Program-made: the position numbers and the translations under genes
Notes under the pieces: generated by a model
The model's input: the letters and a program-made list of their open reading frames with translations, nothing else
The model's database searches: none
Told to the model about the DNA's origin: nothing
Assembly (NCBI RefSeq): GCF_033366695.1
Contig: NZ_JAOBTQ010000001.1
Coordinates: forward strand, 3,100,001 to 3,164,000
From: Streptomyces sp. SCL15-4
Lineage (GTDB): Bacteria > Actinomycetota > Actinomycetes > Streptomycetales > Streptomycetaceae
DNA: 64,000 bases
Direction of reading: 5' to 3'
Shown here: positions 51,758 through 60,448 of the stretch, piece after piece
Layout of the letters: each line of letters opens with the position of its first letter
Position numbering within the stretch: position 1 is the stretch's first letter

Positions 51758-51995
51758 CTGCCCGGACGCCTCCTCGCTCTCGTCGGACCGGGTGGCCCGC
51801 CCCCCTTCGGGCGTACGCGTCCGGTCCGCACAACAACTCGGCAGCATATCCACACCGATGCGGGCGGCAGGGCAGGCGCTGGATGCGTGGGTCGCGCGAA
51901 CGGCCTGTTCAGGCCGTGTGCGATGGGCGCACGCTATGAAACACGTCACGTGTGCGGCGTAGGCCCGCCTGCGTGTCGGGAGGAGAAAGCGTGAT

Positions 51996-52439
51996 TTATG
52001 TGGCGTCCGCGTCGAACGGCGGGCGGTCGTCGCCGGGGTCCTCGGGCTTCTTGGTCATGTCGACGCGCCCGCCGGAGGACGAGGAGGGCAAGGAAGGCGT
52101 GGACGGGGCCTCGTTGTCGCGGCCGTGGACGGCGTCCGTGACCTCGGCCATCTCCTTCTTCAGGTCGAAGCCGTTGCGGATCTCCTTCAGGCCCAGGTCC
52201 TCGTTGTCCAGCTGCTTGCGGATGAAGGTCTTGGGGTTGAGATCCTCGAACTCGAAGTCCTTGAACTCCGGACCGAGTTCGTTGCGAATGTCCTGCTTGG
52301 CGCTCTCGGAGAACTCGCGGATCTTCCGGATCGTGCGCATCACGTCCTGGATGACCTTGGGGAGCTTGTCCGGACCGAAGACGAGCACGGCGAGCACGAT
52401 GATGGTCACCAGCTCCAGTGGCCCTATGTCATTGAACAC
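51996..52439 (-). CDS. tatB: Twin-arginine translocase subunit TatB
   Basis: A 147-residue Tat component. The single membrane helix VFNDIGPLELVTIIVLAVLV is followed by the conserved FGPDKLPKVIQDV amphipathic helix and an acidic C-terminus with several Lys/Glu-rich helices. TatB forms the Tat substrate-recognition site with TatC. GTG 52439 has AAGGAG upstream and starts the protein at its canonical N-terminus. In actinobacteria tatB stands apart from tatAC and beside htrA and sigE, as here. Confidence 0.92.
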   Translation of the reverse strand: MFNDIGPLELVTIIVLAVLVFGPDKLPKVIQDVMRTIRKIREFSESAKQDIRNELGPEFKDFEFEDLNPKTFIRKQLDNEDLGLKEIRNGFDLKKEMAEVTDAVHGRDNEAPSTPSLPSSSSGGRVDMTKKPEDPGDDRPPFDADAT

Positions 52440-52523
52440 CTGACGCTCCTTGCGATGTCCTCGGTCGCTCAACGGTACCCGGCCATCCCGTCCGACCGGT
52501 ACCGTCCCGAGGTGAGACTTCTG

Positions 52524-54269
52524 TCAGTTCTGCTCGGACGCGCCCAGCACGAGTGACACCTCCCGCTCCGTACCGCCGCGCTCGACCGTCAGCCGCAGCC
52601 GGTCGCCGGGCCGGTGGGCGCGGATCTTGACGATCAGTTCCCGGCCGGTGTGCACGCGCCCGCCGTCGGCCTCGGTGACGACGTCGCCCGGCTTCAGGCC
52701 GGCCCGTTCACCGGGGCCGCCCGGGGTGACGGCGGGGCCGCCGTCCGCGCCCTTGTCGCCGACGCGGGCGCCGTCGCCGGTGTAGCCCATGTCGAGCGTG
52801 ACGCCGATCACGGGGTGGGTGGCGTGGCCGTGGTCGATCAGTTCCTCGGCGACCCGCTCGGCCTGGTTGACGGGTATGGCGAAGCCGAGGCCGATGGAGC
52901 CGGCCCGGTCGTCGTCGGCACCGGAGCCGGAGCCGGCGGAGCGGATGGCGGAGTTGACGCCGACGACCCGGGCGCGGGTGTCGAGCAGCGGGCCGCCGGA
53001 GTTGCCCGGGTTGATGGGGGCGTCGGTCTGGAGCGCGTCGACGTAGCTGACGTCGCTTGCGCCGTCCTTGTCCCCGCCGGCCGTGATGGGCCGTTCCTTG
53101 GCGCTGATGATGCCGGAGGTGACCGTGTTGGCGAGGTCGAAGGGGGCGCCGATGGCGACGACGGGGTCACCCACCCGGACGGCGTCGGAGTCGCCGAGGG
53201 GCAGCGGGGTGAGCCCGCGGACGCCGTGTACCTGGACGACGGCGAGGTCGTAGCCGCTGTCCCGGCCGACGACCTTGGCCCGCACGGTGTCGCCGTCGCT
53301 GAAGGTCACCGCTATCTCGCCGTCCGACCCGGCGGGTTCGACCACGTGGTTGTTGGTGAGGATGTGCCCGTCGGTGTCCAGCACGAAGCCGGTGCCGGTG
53401 CCCGCCTTCGCGGCGCCTCGCACATGCAGGGTGACCACGCCGGGCAGGGCGCGGGCGGCGATCCCGGCCACGCTGTCCGGCGCGCGGCCGGCCGGCACCT
53501 CCCCGGGCCGCGGCAGCCGTGCGCCGCCGCCGGGGTTCTCGCGTTCGGCGTAGGCGCCGACGGCTCCGCCGATGCCGCCGGAGACGACGGCGACGGCGAG
53601 GGTCCAGGCGACGGCGTACCGCCTGGCCCGGCGCCCGCGCTGGGCCGGCGTGGCCACCTTGGCTCCCGTCTGCTGCAACGGCCCGTGCGCCTGGGCGGCC
53701 CAGGGGTCGTACCGCCCCCAGGGATCGGCAGCCCGCGTACCGGGGACGGCGGCCTCCGCGTGGACCGCGGGCGCGTCCTCGGACACGGCGGGCACGGGCA
53801 CCGCGGCCGACGTGCCGGGGGCCGGGGGCGGGGGTGCGGGTGTGCCGGGCGCCGGGTGCCGCGCCGGCGGGGCGGGCGCCTGGGGCGGAGGTACGTCCAG
53901 AGGCACGGCGGAGCCGGAGGGGGCGGCCGTCGTGACCGGGGGCGGGGGTGCGGGGGTGCCGTGGGCGGGGGTGGCCGCCGGGTGTTGTACGGGCGGGGCG
54001 GGGGCCCAGGGGCCGGGTTGGCCGTAGGGCGGGGTGCTGTAGGGATCGGGGTCGTGCAGGGGCCTTACCCGCTCGTCCGGGTCGGGGACGGCGGCCTCCT
54101 CGGCCGTGGCCGTGTGCCGTACGGCCCCCGCCGCGGCCTCCGCGCCGGTGCCGGACGACGCGGCCGGGGCCGGCCCGGCCAGCTCGAAGTCGCCGTCGGA
54201 GGCGGCCGGTGTCACCTCCGCCGCGTCCCGCGGTCCCTGCGCCGACGGCACACCGTTGCCCTCGTTCAT
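52524..54269 (-). CDS. htrA: HtrA/DegP-type membrane-anchored serine protease
   Basis: 581 residues. About 200 N-terminal residues are disordered and cytoplasmic (Pro/Ala/Gln-rich). A single membrane helix (YAVAWTLAVAVVSGGIGGAV) at about 212-235 follows, then the trypsin-like domain: His in LTNNHVVEPAG, Asp in SGYDLAVVQVHG and Ser in PINPGNSGGPLLD. A C-terminal PDZ domain (GERAGLKPGDVVTEADGG) ends it. It degrades or refolds misfolded proteins outside the membrane. Next to the sigma/anti-sigma pair and tatB, the same order as sigE-rseA-htrA-tatB in M. tuberculosis. Confidence 0.93.
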   Translation of the reverse strand: MNEGNGVPSAQGPRDAAEVTPAASDGDFELAGPAPAASSGTGAEAAAGAVRHTATAEEAAVPDPDERVRPLHDPDPYSTPPYGQPGPWAPAPPVQHPAATPAHGTPAPPPPVTTAAPSGSAVPLDVPPPQAPAPPARHPAPGTPAPPPPAPGTSAAVPVPAVSEDAPAVHAEAAVPGTRAADPWGRYDPWAAQAHGPLQQTGAKVATPAQRGRRARRYAVAWTLAVAVVSGGIGGAVGAYAERENPGGGARLPRPGEVPAGRAPDSVAGIAARALPGVVTLHVRGAAKAGTGTGFVLDTDGHILTNNHVVEPAGSDGEIAVTFSDGDTVRAKVVGRDSGYDLAVVQVHGVRGLTPLPLGDSDAVRVGDPVVAIGAPFDLANTVTSGIISAKERPITAGGDKDGASDVSYVDALQTDAPINPGNSGGPLLDTRARVVGVNSAIRSAGSGSGADDDRAGSIGLGFAIPVNQAERVAEELIDHGHATHPVIGVTLDMGYTGDGARVGDKGADGGPAVTPGGPGERAGLKPGDVVTEADGGRVHTGRELIVKIRAHRPGDRLRLTVERGGTEREVSLVLGASEQN

Positions 54270-54396
54270 GCTCTCCCCACGGCCGGGCCGCGACCGCGTG
54301 CTGTCGCGGTCACGGGACGTCGTCCGCCGTCCCGGGTCGCCCCGGGCACGGCCTGCGAGGATTCAACCAGGTTCGCCGGCCGTGCCGCGGCGACGG

Positions 54397-55356
54397 TCAG
54401 GGCGAGGAGCGGGGCGGGGCCGGGGAGGCGGTGTCGGGGGCGGACAGCTGGGCCGAGCCGGTGGCTCCGGAGGGTGTGGGCCAGTCGGCGAGCGGGCGTA
54501 TCAGCGCGGAGACGGCGGCCGCACCGGCGAACACCGGCGCGGTCAGCCCGCCTGCCCCCTCGGTCCGGGCCTGCCCGGAGGACGGCGCGGGCACGCCGGG
54601 CAGCAGCGGCGCGGACAGCGTGGTCGGCGCCACCGGGACCGATCCGAGCAGCGCGCCGCCCTGGGCGAGCAGCGGCCCCACCGGGCGCCGGCGCTGGCTG
54701 TCGGGCGTGGCCGCGCCGCCGCCCGTGCCGGAGCCCGCCGAGCGCACCGGCACGACACCGGAGCCGCCGCGGGCGTCCGTGGCCGGGTCGCCGGGGAAGG
54801 CGGTGGTCACGCCGCCGAGGGCCAGCGCGGCCAGCGACACCGCGCCGGCCGCGGCGAAGGCGAACCGCCGGCCGCGCGAGGCGGAGCGGCCGTCGTCCGG
54901 GCGGCCGACGGGATGGATGCGGAAGCCGTCGTCCCGGGGCCGGCCGGTGCCGTCCGGGCCGGGCGGGAGCAGACCGTGCGGACGGGCCGGGACGTATCCG
55001 AACGCAAGGCGGTCGCCGCGCCTCGCGCCGAAAGCCCCGAAGCCGCCGGAGGTGCCGAGGCCGCCACCGGGTGACGGCGTGCCGCCGCCGTCCGCGTCGC
55101 CGCCACCGGGAAGGCCCTGGAGGCGGGCCAGGAGGCTCGCCGAGGGCGGGGGCGGGGCGGCCTCCGCGAAGACGTTCTTCAGCGCGCGCTGGGCGTCCGC
55201 CTCGGCCTTGCACCGGGCGCAGGTGGCCAGGTGCGCGAGGACGCGCTCACGCGTCTCATGACCGAGTTCTCCGTCCACCAGGGCGGAGAGCCGGTCTCCC
55301 AGGTGCTGCTCTGCGAGGCGTGTCTCCTCGACGGGTTTCGGCAGAGATCCACTCAC
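54397..55356 (-). CDS. Zinc-dependent anti-sigma factor
   Basis: 319 residues. The N-terminal anti-sigma zinc domain has [20 protein letters not shown] and the HxxxCxxC motif ([10 protein letters not shown], His 42, Cys 46, Cys 49, with His 33), then a single membrane helix near residue 165 ([20 protein letters not shown]) and an extracytoplasmic Pro/Ala/Ser-rich tail. GTG 55356 overlaps the sigma factor stop (GTGA), so the two are translationally coupled. The protein should hold the sigma factor inactive until envelope stress. The zinc site suggests thiol or redox sensitivity as in RsrA-like factors. Confidence 0.88.
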   Translation of the reverse strand: MSGSLPKPVEETRLAEQHLGDRLSALVDGELGHETRERVLAHLATCARCKAEADAQRALKNVFAEAAPPPPSASLLARLQGLPGGGDADGGGTPSPGGGLGTSGGFGAFGARRGDRLAFGYVPARPHGLLPPGPDGTGRPRDDGFRIHPVGRPDDGRSASRGRRFAFAAAGAVSLAALALGGVTTAFPGDPATDARGGSGVVPVRSAGSGTGGGAATPDSQRRRPVGPLLAQGGALLGSVPVAPTTLSAPLLPGVPAPSSGQARTEGAGGLTAPVFAGAAAVSALIRPLADWPTPSGATGSAQLSAPDTASPAPPRSSP

Positions 55357-56138
55357 GCGGTCGCGCCCCCTCCCCCCAGAGCGGGGACCCGGGCCAGGAA
55401 GGAGCGCCGCTCGGCCGCGCGGGCCTCCGGGGAGCGGTGCGCCAGGGCCTTGCGGAGCTGGGACCGGCCGCGGTGGATACGGGAGCGGACCGTGCCGAGC
55501 TTCACGCCGAGGGTGGCGGCGATCTCCTCGTAGGACAGTCCCTCGATGTCGCACAGGACGACGGCGGCGCGGAACTCGGGCGCCAGGGTGTCCAGGGCCT
55601 GCTGGACGTCGGCGTCGAAGTGCGCGTCGTTGAACATCTGTTGGGGGGTCGGCTCGCGGCTGGCCAGGCGCTCGGCCGCGTCCTCGCCGAGGGCGTCGAA
55701 GCGGATGCGCTGCTTGCGCCGCACCATGTCCAGGAAGAGGTTGGTGGTGATGCGGTGCAGCCAGCCCTCGAAGGTGCCCGGCGAGTACGTCGACAGGGAG
55801 CGGAAGACGCGGACGAAGACCTCCTGGGTGAGGTCCTCGGCGTCGTGCTGGTTGCCCGTCAGGCGGTAGGCCAGTCGGTAGACCCGGCCGCTGTGCGTGC
55901 TGACGATCTCGTCCCACGTGGGCGGAGTCCACGCCTGCCCGTCCGCGTCGGTGGTGAAGGTCGCGGTCGCGGTCTCGCCTGCGGCGGACCCGGCGGCGTG
56001 GCTGTCAGCAGCGGTGTCGGTCACGGATTTCGGCCTGCCCGCCGACCCGAGGAAGCGCCGCAGCACTCCTCCCCGATCCCCGGGCGCAGCCGCACCTCCC
56101 CTGTCGGCTCTGGTGATGTCCAGTGGAGCCCCTACCAT
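55353..56138 (-). CDS. sigE: ECF sigma factor (SigE-like)
   Basis: 261 residues. Sigma region 2 is near residues 95-165 ([34 protein letters not shown]) and region 4 near 205-255 ([51 protein letters not shown]). An N-terminal extension of about 70 residues precedes. Region 3 is missing, as in ECF sigma factors. The ATG of [15 protein letters not shown] is chosen because it matches what I recall for S. coelicolor SCO5147; earlier ATGs are in frame. It is probably autoregulated and kept in check by the coupled anti-sigma factor. The symbol follows M. tuberculosis sigE by synteny, not S. coelicolor sigE. Confidence 0.85.
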   Translation of the reverse strand: MVGAPLDITRADRGGAAAPGDRGGVLRRFLGSAGRPKSVTDTAADSHAAGSAAGETATATFTTDADGQAWTPPTWDEIVSTHSGRVYRLAYRLTGNQHDAEDLTQEVFVRVFRSLSTYSPGTFEGWLHRITTNLFLDMVRRKQRIRFDALGEDAAERLASREPTPQQMFNDAHFDADVQQALDTLAPEFRAAVVLCDIEGLSYEEIAATLGVKLGTVRSRIHRGRSQLRKALAHRSPEARAAERRSFLARVPALGGGGATA

Positions 56139-56366
56139 AGCCACCTCGCCCGTTAGCTCCGGATAAGCGGTTTTACGAGAATTTGATACACGCTGATCCG
56201 GCTCATCCGGCTGCGTCAGCAGTTGCTCGGTGCGCTGCTCCACCTCTCGCCCCCCGTCGCGTCCACGGCCACCGGCTCATCCCTGTAAACGCACGGGCTC
56301 ATCTGCGGGTTCCCGCCGCCAACGGATACAGTCACGCCCAGGCAACCACGGGGACAGGAGAGGGTC

Positions 56367-56999
56367 ATTACCGCCAACCGGCAGACGAGCTGGGCGTTCG
56401 CCGACGCCTTTGTCGCCGAGGACGAAGCGCTGCACTGGGCCCGCGACCGGGCCCGGGAGACAGGGCTGCGCTCGGTGTCGCCCGGCACGGGCGCCGCGCT
56501 GCGACTGCTCGCCGCTTCCGTGGACGCGAAGGCGGTCGCGGAGATCGGCACCGGCTGCGGGGTGTCCGGCATCCATCTGCTGCACGGGATGCGGCCGGAC
56601 GGGGTGCTCACCACGGTGGACTCCGAGCCGGAGCACCAGCAGTTCGCCCGGCAGGCCTTCCGCGGCTGCGGCTTCGCCAGCAACCGGGCCCGGTTCATCC
56701 CCGGCCGTGCCCTGGACGTCCTGCCGCGCCTCGCCGACGCGGGCTACGACCTGGTGTTCTGCGACGGTGACCGGCTGGAGTACCCGGACTACCTCGCCGA
56801 ATCGTTGCGCCTGCTGCGGCCGGGCGGCCTGGTGGTCTTCGAGGGGGTCCTGGCGGGCGGCCGTACGGTCGACTCGGGGCCCCAGCCCACGGAGGTGGTG
56901 CGCCTGCGCGAGCTGCTGCGCACCGTGCGGGAGAGCCAGGAACTGGTGTCGTCGCTGTTGCCGGTGGGCGACGGTCTGCTGTGCGCCGTCAAGCGGTGA
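56367..56999 (+). CDS. O-methyltransferase (SAM-dependent), ATT start
   Basis: 210 residues of the Rv1220c family. SAM motif I is VAEIGTGCGVSGIHLLHG, then TTVDSEPEH (motif II) and DLVFCDGDR, and a late LLPVGDGLLCAVK. The conserved N-terminus TANRQTSWAFADAFVAEDEA lies upstream of the first GTG (56475). Back to the stop at 56286 there is no ATG, GTG or TTG; ATT 56367 begins the conserved part and follows AGGAGAGGGTC. ATT is allowed but rare. It is divergent from sigE, as in mycobacteria. The methyl acceptor is unknown. Confidence 0.85.
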   Translation: MTANRQTSWAFADAFVAEDEALHWARDRARETGLRSVSPGTGAALRLLAASVDAKAVAEIGTGCGVSGIHLLHGMRPDGVLTTVDSEPEHQQFARQAFRGCGFASNRARFIPGRALDVLPRLADAGYDLVFCDGDRLEYPDYLAESLRLLRPGGLVVFEGVLAGGRTVDSGPQPTEVVRLRELLRTVRESQELVSSLLPVGDGLLCAVKR

Positions 57000-57047
57000 C
57001 GGCGCCGGCAGGGGTGACAGGGGCGGTGACGGGCCCCGGGAACGCGG

Positions 57048-57079
57048 CTGCCCCGGCACCGCGTACGATGCCGGGGCAG
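57048..57079. terminator. terminator between the methyltransferase and DUF3117 genes
   Basis: CTGCCCCGGCA and TGCCGGGGCAG form a perfect 11-bp stem around ccgcgtacga. The two flanking genes converge here. Confidence 0.75.
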
Positions 57080-57101
57080 GCGCGAGGACAGAATCGGGAC
57101 G

Positions 57102-57269
57102 TCAGACGACGACCTTCTTGAGGGCGTCGCCAAGCGCCTCGGCCTCGTCAGGGGTCAGCTCGACGACGAGTCGACCGCCGCCTTCGAGCGGAACGCGCAT
57201 GACGATGCCCCGCCCCTCCTTGGTCACCTCGAGCGGGCCATCACCCGTCCGCGGCTTCATGGCCGCCAT
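57102..57269 (-). CDS. DUF3117 family protein
   Basis: 55 residues, the usual length of DUF3117: MAAMKPRTGDGPLEVTKEGR, then GIVMRVPLEGGGRLVVELTP and EAEALGDALKKVVV. A small actinobacteria-specific protein with no assigned function (Rv1211 in M. tuberculosis). The ATG has GGAAGGGGAACGAGC upstream. Confidence 0.92.
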   Translation of the reverse strand: MAAMKPRTGDGPLEVTKEGRGIVMRVPLEGGGRLVVELTPDEAEALGDALKKVVV

Positions 57270-57643
57270 GCTCGTTCCCCTTCCTGAAACCAGCTCATCG
57301 TCTGCCGATACCCCCGGGAGAGGGCATCCGCCATCCGAAACGGACACGCGACACCGGCATCGAACACATTGCTTCCTGGCCATTATCCCGCATCGCAGGA
57401 CCCGATGACCAACGTCGGTCGGCATCGCTTGGGCAACGCGCGCGAGCAAAACCACCCAATTCGGCGATGTGCCTGCGATACTTCGCCGCCCCGTAAGGCT
57501 CCTCCGGCCGGCTCCACGCGGTATTTCTTTGACGCAGGTCACACGTCCGCTCCAGCCGCCGGCCGGGGATCTCCGCCATGCTGTCCTCAGACAGGGACGT
57601 ACCGAGCGGTACGTCACCAGCGGCTTTCCGGAGGGGACACGCC
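57270..57643. promoter_or_regulatory. 374-bp divergent promoter region with two palindromes
   Basis: No gene is credible here. It holds TTGACG (57530) and two adjacent inverted repeats just before the enoyl-CoA hydratase gene: CTGTC-ctca-GACAG (57581-57594) and GACGTACC-gagc-GGTACGTC (57596-57615). The second is a perfect 20-bp palindrome ending 28 bp before the start codon, fit for a TetR- or GntR-type repressor. Both DUF3117 and the hydratase are read outwards from it. Confidence 0.5.
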
Positions 57644-58447
57644 ATGGCCGACACCGTGCTCTACGAGGTGAGCGACGGACTCGCGACGATCACGCTGAAC
57701 CGCCCGGAGGCGATGAACGCGCTGAACATCGCGGCGAAGGCCGCCCTGCGCGAGGCGGCGGAATCGGCGGCCGGGGACACGGCCGTACGGGCGATCCTGC
57801 TGACCGCCGCCGGGGACCGGGCGTTCTGCGTGGGCCAGGACCTCAAGGAGCACATCGGGCTACTGGCCAGTGACCGGCAGACCGGTGCCGGGCAGACGAT
57901 GAGCACGGTCAAGGAGCACTACAACCCGATCGTGCGGGCCCTGACCGAGGCGCCGAAGCCGGTGGTCGCGGCGGTGAACGGCGTCGCGGCCGGGGCCGGG
58001 TTCGGCTTCGCGCTCGCCGCGGACTACCGGCTGGTGGCCGACACCGCCGCGTTCAACACCTCCTTCGCCGGCGTCGCCCTGACCGCCGACTCCGGCATCT
58101 CCTGGACCCTGCCCCGGGTGATCGGCCCGAGCCGCGCCGCCGACCTGCTGCTCTTCCCGCGCAGCATCAGCGCCCAGGACGCGCTGGAGCTGGGCATCGC
58201 CAACCGGGTCGTACCGGCGGGCGAGCTGCGCGCCGAGGCCGGGAAGGTGGCGCGGGCGCTGGCCGAGGGTCCGACGGTGGCGTACGCGGCGATCAAGGAG
58301 GCGGTGGCCTACGGGCTGACGCACTCGCTCGCCGAGACGCTGGAGAAGGAGGACGAGCTCCAGACCCGGGCCGGACGGTCCGAGGACCACGCCATCGCCG
58401 TACAGGCGTTCGTCAACAAGGAGAAGCCGAAGTACCTCGGGCGCTAG
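57644..58447 (+). CDS. Enoyl-CoA hydratase/isomerase family protein
   Basis: 267 residues, crotonase fold: LATITLNRPEAMNALN, FCVGQDLKEHIGLL, the oxyanion hole loop AAVNGVAAGAGFGFALAADY and FAGVALTADSGISWTLPRVI. Spacing resembles PaaG-type enzymes. The active-site position after AGVALTADSG has Asp, which fits isomerases and ring-opening hydratases. GGAGGGGACACGCC precedes ATG 57644. The gene is preceded by palindromes that suggest regulation by an acyl-CoA-sensing repressor. Confidence 0.88.
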   Translation: MADTVLYEVSDGLATITLNRPEAMNALNIAAKAALREAAESAAGDTAVRAILLTAAGDRAFCVGQDLKEHIGLLASDRQTGAGQTMSTVKEHYNPIVRALTEAPKPVVAAVNGVAAGAGFGFALAADYRLVADTAAFNTSFAGVALTADSGISWTLPRVIGPSRAADLLLFPRSISAQDALELGIANRVVPAGELRAEAGKVARALAEGPTVAYAAIKEAVAYGLTHSLAETLEKEDELQTRAGRSEDHAIAVQAFVNKEKPKYLGR

Positions 58448-59052
58448 CGCGGCGCGGGGCCGTGCCGCGCGGCCCCGCGGGCCACGCAGGCCTCCAGGTG
58501 GTCGTCGACCAGACCGCACGCCTGCATCAGCGCGTACGCCGTCGTCGGGCCGACGAATCTCAGGCCCCGCTTCTTCAGGGCCTTGGACAGGGCCGTGGAC
58601 TCCGGGGTCACCGCCGGGACGTCGTCCAGGGTCTTCGGGGCCGGGCGGGTCGCCGGGTCCGGGGCGTGGGACCAGATCAGCTCGTCCAGGTCGCCGTCGG
58701 CCCAGCCGGCGAGCAGGCGCGCGTTGGCGAGCGTGGCGTCGATCTTGGCGCGGTTGCGGATGATGCCCGGGTCGGCGAGCAGGCGCTCGCGGTCGGTGTC
58801 GGTGAACGCGGCGACCTTCTCGATGCGGAAGTCCGCGAAGGCGGCGCGGAAGCCCGCGCGGCGGCGCAGGATCGTGATCCAGGACAGGCCCGACTGGAAG
58901 GCCTCCAGGCTGAGCCGTTCGAAGAGGGCGTCGTCGCCGTGGACCGGACGGCCCCACTCCTCGTCGTGGTACGCCACATAGTCGTCGGTGGACAGGGCCC
59001 AGGGGCAGCGCGGGGCGCCGTCCGGTCCGGCGATGGCGGCTCGGCTGGTCAT
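58444..59052 (-). CDS. tag: DNA-3-methyladenine glycosylase I
   Basis: 202 residues of the Tag family. RCPWALSTDDYVAYHDEEWG is the conserved N-terminus, followed by EAFQSGLSWITILRRRAGF and the late helix containing RFVGPTTAYALMQACGLVDD. It removes 3-methyladenine from alkylated DNA. One conserved zinc-site Cys (RCPWA) is present; a second (VARGAARH region) lacks the usual Cys, though CGLVDDHLEAC may substitute. The gene overlaps the hydratase gene by 4 bp at their 3' ends and the upstream DivIVA-like gene by 4 bp. Confidence 0.9.
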   Translation of the reverse strand: MTSRAAIAGPDGAPRCPWALSTDDYVAYHDEEWGRPVHGDDALFERLSLEAFQSGLSWITILRRRAGFRAAFADFRIEKVAAFTDTDRERLLADPGIIRNRAKIDATLANARLLAGWADGDLDELIWSHAPDPATRPAPKTLDDVPAVTPESTALSKALKKRGLRFVGPTTAYALMQACGLVDDHLEACVARGAARHGPAPR

Positions 59053-59423
59053 CGCTGCTCCTCCCGGCCCTCGTTCGGGTCCGTCCGCGGCTGTTCGGGC
59101 TGCCGGTCGGGCACGGCGGCGGCTCTGGCGCCGGCCAGCGCGGATTCGAGGCCGGCGATACGGGCGTCCCGCTCGGCCAGTTCGGCGGCGAGCCGGCCGA
59201 GGGCGTCGTCGACGTCGGCCATGCGGTAGCCGCGCGGTGCGACCGGGAAGCGCAGGCTCTCCACGTCCGCGCGGTCCACCGGGCGGTCCGGGGGCAGCGG
59301 GTCCTGGAGCCGCTCGGGCGCCGCCTCGGGCAGCGGGGCGCTCTCCCCGCCGCCGATCACGGCCAGGGTCACCGCGGCGACCACGACGGCCAGCGCGACG
59401 ACCAGGAACAAGAACATCACCAT
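59049..59423 (-). CDS. Small membrane protein with DivIVA-like motif
   Basis: 124 residues. An N-terminal membrane helix (MVMFLFLVVALAVVVAAVTL) is followed by a DivIVA-like segment (LRFPVAPRGYRMADVDDALG) and a helical RLAAELAERDARIAGLES region that can form a coiled coil. The N-terminal helix anchors it to the membrane. It is coupled to tag (ATGA overlap). It may help tether or localise envelope proteins; this is inferred. Confidence 0.78.
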   Translation of the reverse strand: MVMFLFLVVALAVVVAAVTLAVIGGGESAPLPEAAPERLQDPLPPDRPVDRADVESLRFPVAPRGYRMADVDDALGRLAAELAERDARIAGLESALAGARAAAVPDRQPEQPRTDPNEGREEQR

Positions 59424-59560
59424 TGCCTCGGGGTCCCCACGCTCGTACCGGCCGCTGTGCCGGCAGCAGTATCTGTCAGGGTCCGATCGTGCCATGCGAG
59501 TCTGACAGTTAGGGTCACAGGCGGCCGTACAGCGGGACGTACTAGGAAAGGGCAGGGCGG

Positions 59561-60421
59561 ATGCTCAGGCTGGGCAAGCGGGAATTCGGGCCGCACGAGC
59601 CGGTGATCATGGCGATCGTGAACCGGACGCCGGATTCCTTCTACGACCAAGGAGCCACGTTCCGCGACGAACCGGCCCTGGCCCGCGTGGAGCAGGCGGT
59701 GGCCGAGGGCGCCGCGATCGTCGACATCGGCGGGGTCAAGGCCGGGCCCGGCGAGGAGGTCTCGGCGGAGGAGGAGGCGCGCCGGACGGTGGGCTTCGTC
59801 GCGGAGGTACGGCGCCGGTTCCCCGATGTGATCATCAGCGTGGACACCTGGCGGGCCGAGGTCGGCGAGGCGGTGTGCGAGGCGGGCGCGGATCTGCTGA
59901 ACGACGCGTGGGGCGGGGTGGACCCGGGGCTCGCGGAGGTCGCGGCGCGGTACGGGGCGGGGCTGGTGTGCACGCACGCGGGCGGGGCCGAGCCGCGGAC
60001 CCGGCCGCACCGGGTGACGTACGACGACGTCATGGCCGACATCCTCGGCGTGACCCTCGGGCTGGCCGAGCGGGCGGTGGCGCTGGGCGTGCCGCGGGAG
60101 TCGGTGCTGATCGATCCCGGGCACGACTTCGGGAAGAACACCCGGCACAGCCTGGAGGCGACGCGCCGGCTGGACGAGATGGTGGCCACGGGGTGGCCGG
60201 TGCTGGTGTCGCTGTCCAACAAGGACTTCGTGGGCGAGAGTCTGGACCGGCCGGTGAAGGAGCGGCTGATCGGCACGCTGGCGACGACGGCCGTCTCCGC
60301 GTGGCTCGGGGCACAGGTGTACCGGGTGCACGAGGTGGCGGAGACCCGCCAGGTGCTGGACATGGTGGCGGCCATCGCCGGCCACCGCGTCCCCGCGGTG
60401 GCCCGGCGGGGCCTGGCCTGA
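59561..60421 (+). CDS. folP2: Dihydropteroate synthase-like protein FolP2
   Basis: 286 residues of the dihydropteroate synthase TIM barrel: IMAIVNRTPDSFYDQGATF, DIGGVKAGPGEEV, RRFPDVIISVDTWRAEVGEA, VLIDPGHDFGKNTRHSL and the C-terminal VHEVAETRQVLDMVAAI. It aligns with the second homologue FolP2 (Rv1207), which in mycobacteria lacks demonstrable synthase activity. Here the first motif reads NRTPDSFYD where authentic enzymes have NVTPDSFSD. The function is uncertain. ATG 59561 has GGGCAGGGCGG upstream. It starts divergently from the DivIVA-like gene. Confidence 0.88.
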   Translation: MLRLGKREFGPHEPVIMAIVNRTPDSFYDQGATFRDEPALARVEQAVAEGAAIVDIGGVKAGPGEEVSAEEEARRTVGFVAEVRRRFPDVIISVDTWRAEVGEAVCEAGADLLNDAWGGVDPGLAEVAARYGAGLVCTHAGGAEPRTRPHRVTYDDVMADILGVTLGLAERAVALGVPRESVLIDPGHDFGKNTRHSLEATRRLDEMVATGWPVLVSLSNKDFVGESLDRPVKERLIGTLATTAVSAWLGAQVYRVHEVAETRQVLDMVAAIAGHRVPAVARRGLA

Positions 60422-60448
60422 TCCCCGGGCGCTCCGCCCTCCCTCGCG

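Noticed and set aside
58444..59052. Loss of the zinc site in the Tag glycosylase as a sign of an inactive enzyme
   Set aside because: At least one Cys (RCPWA) is present and the catalytic-pocket residues look normal; without an alignment the second ligand cannot be judged.
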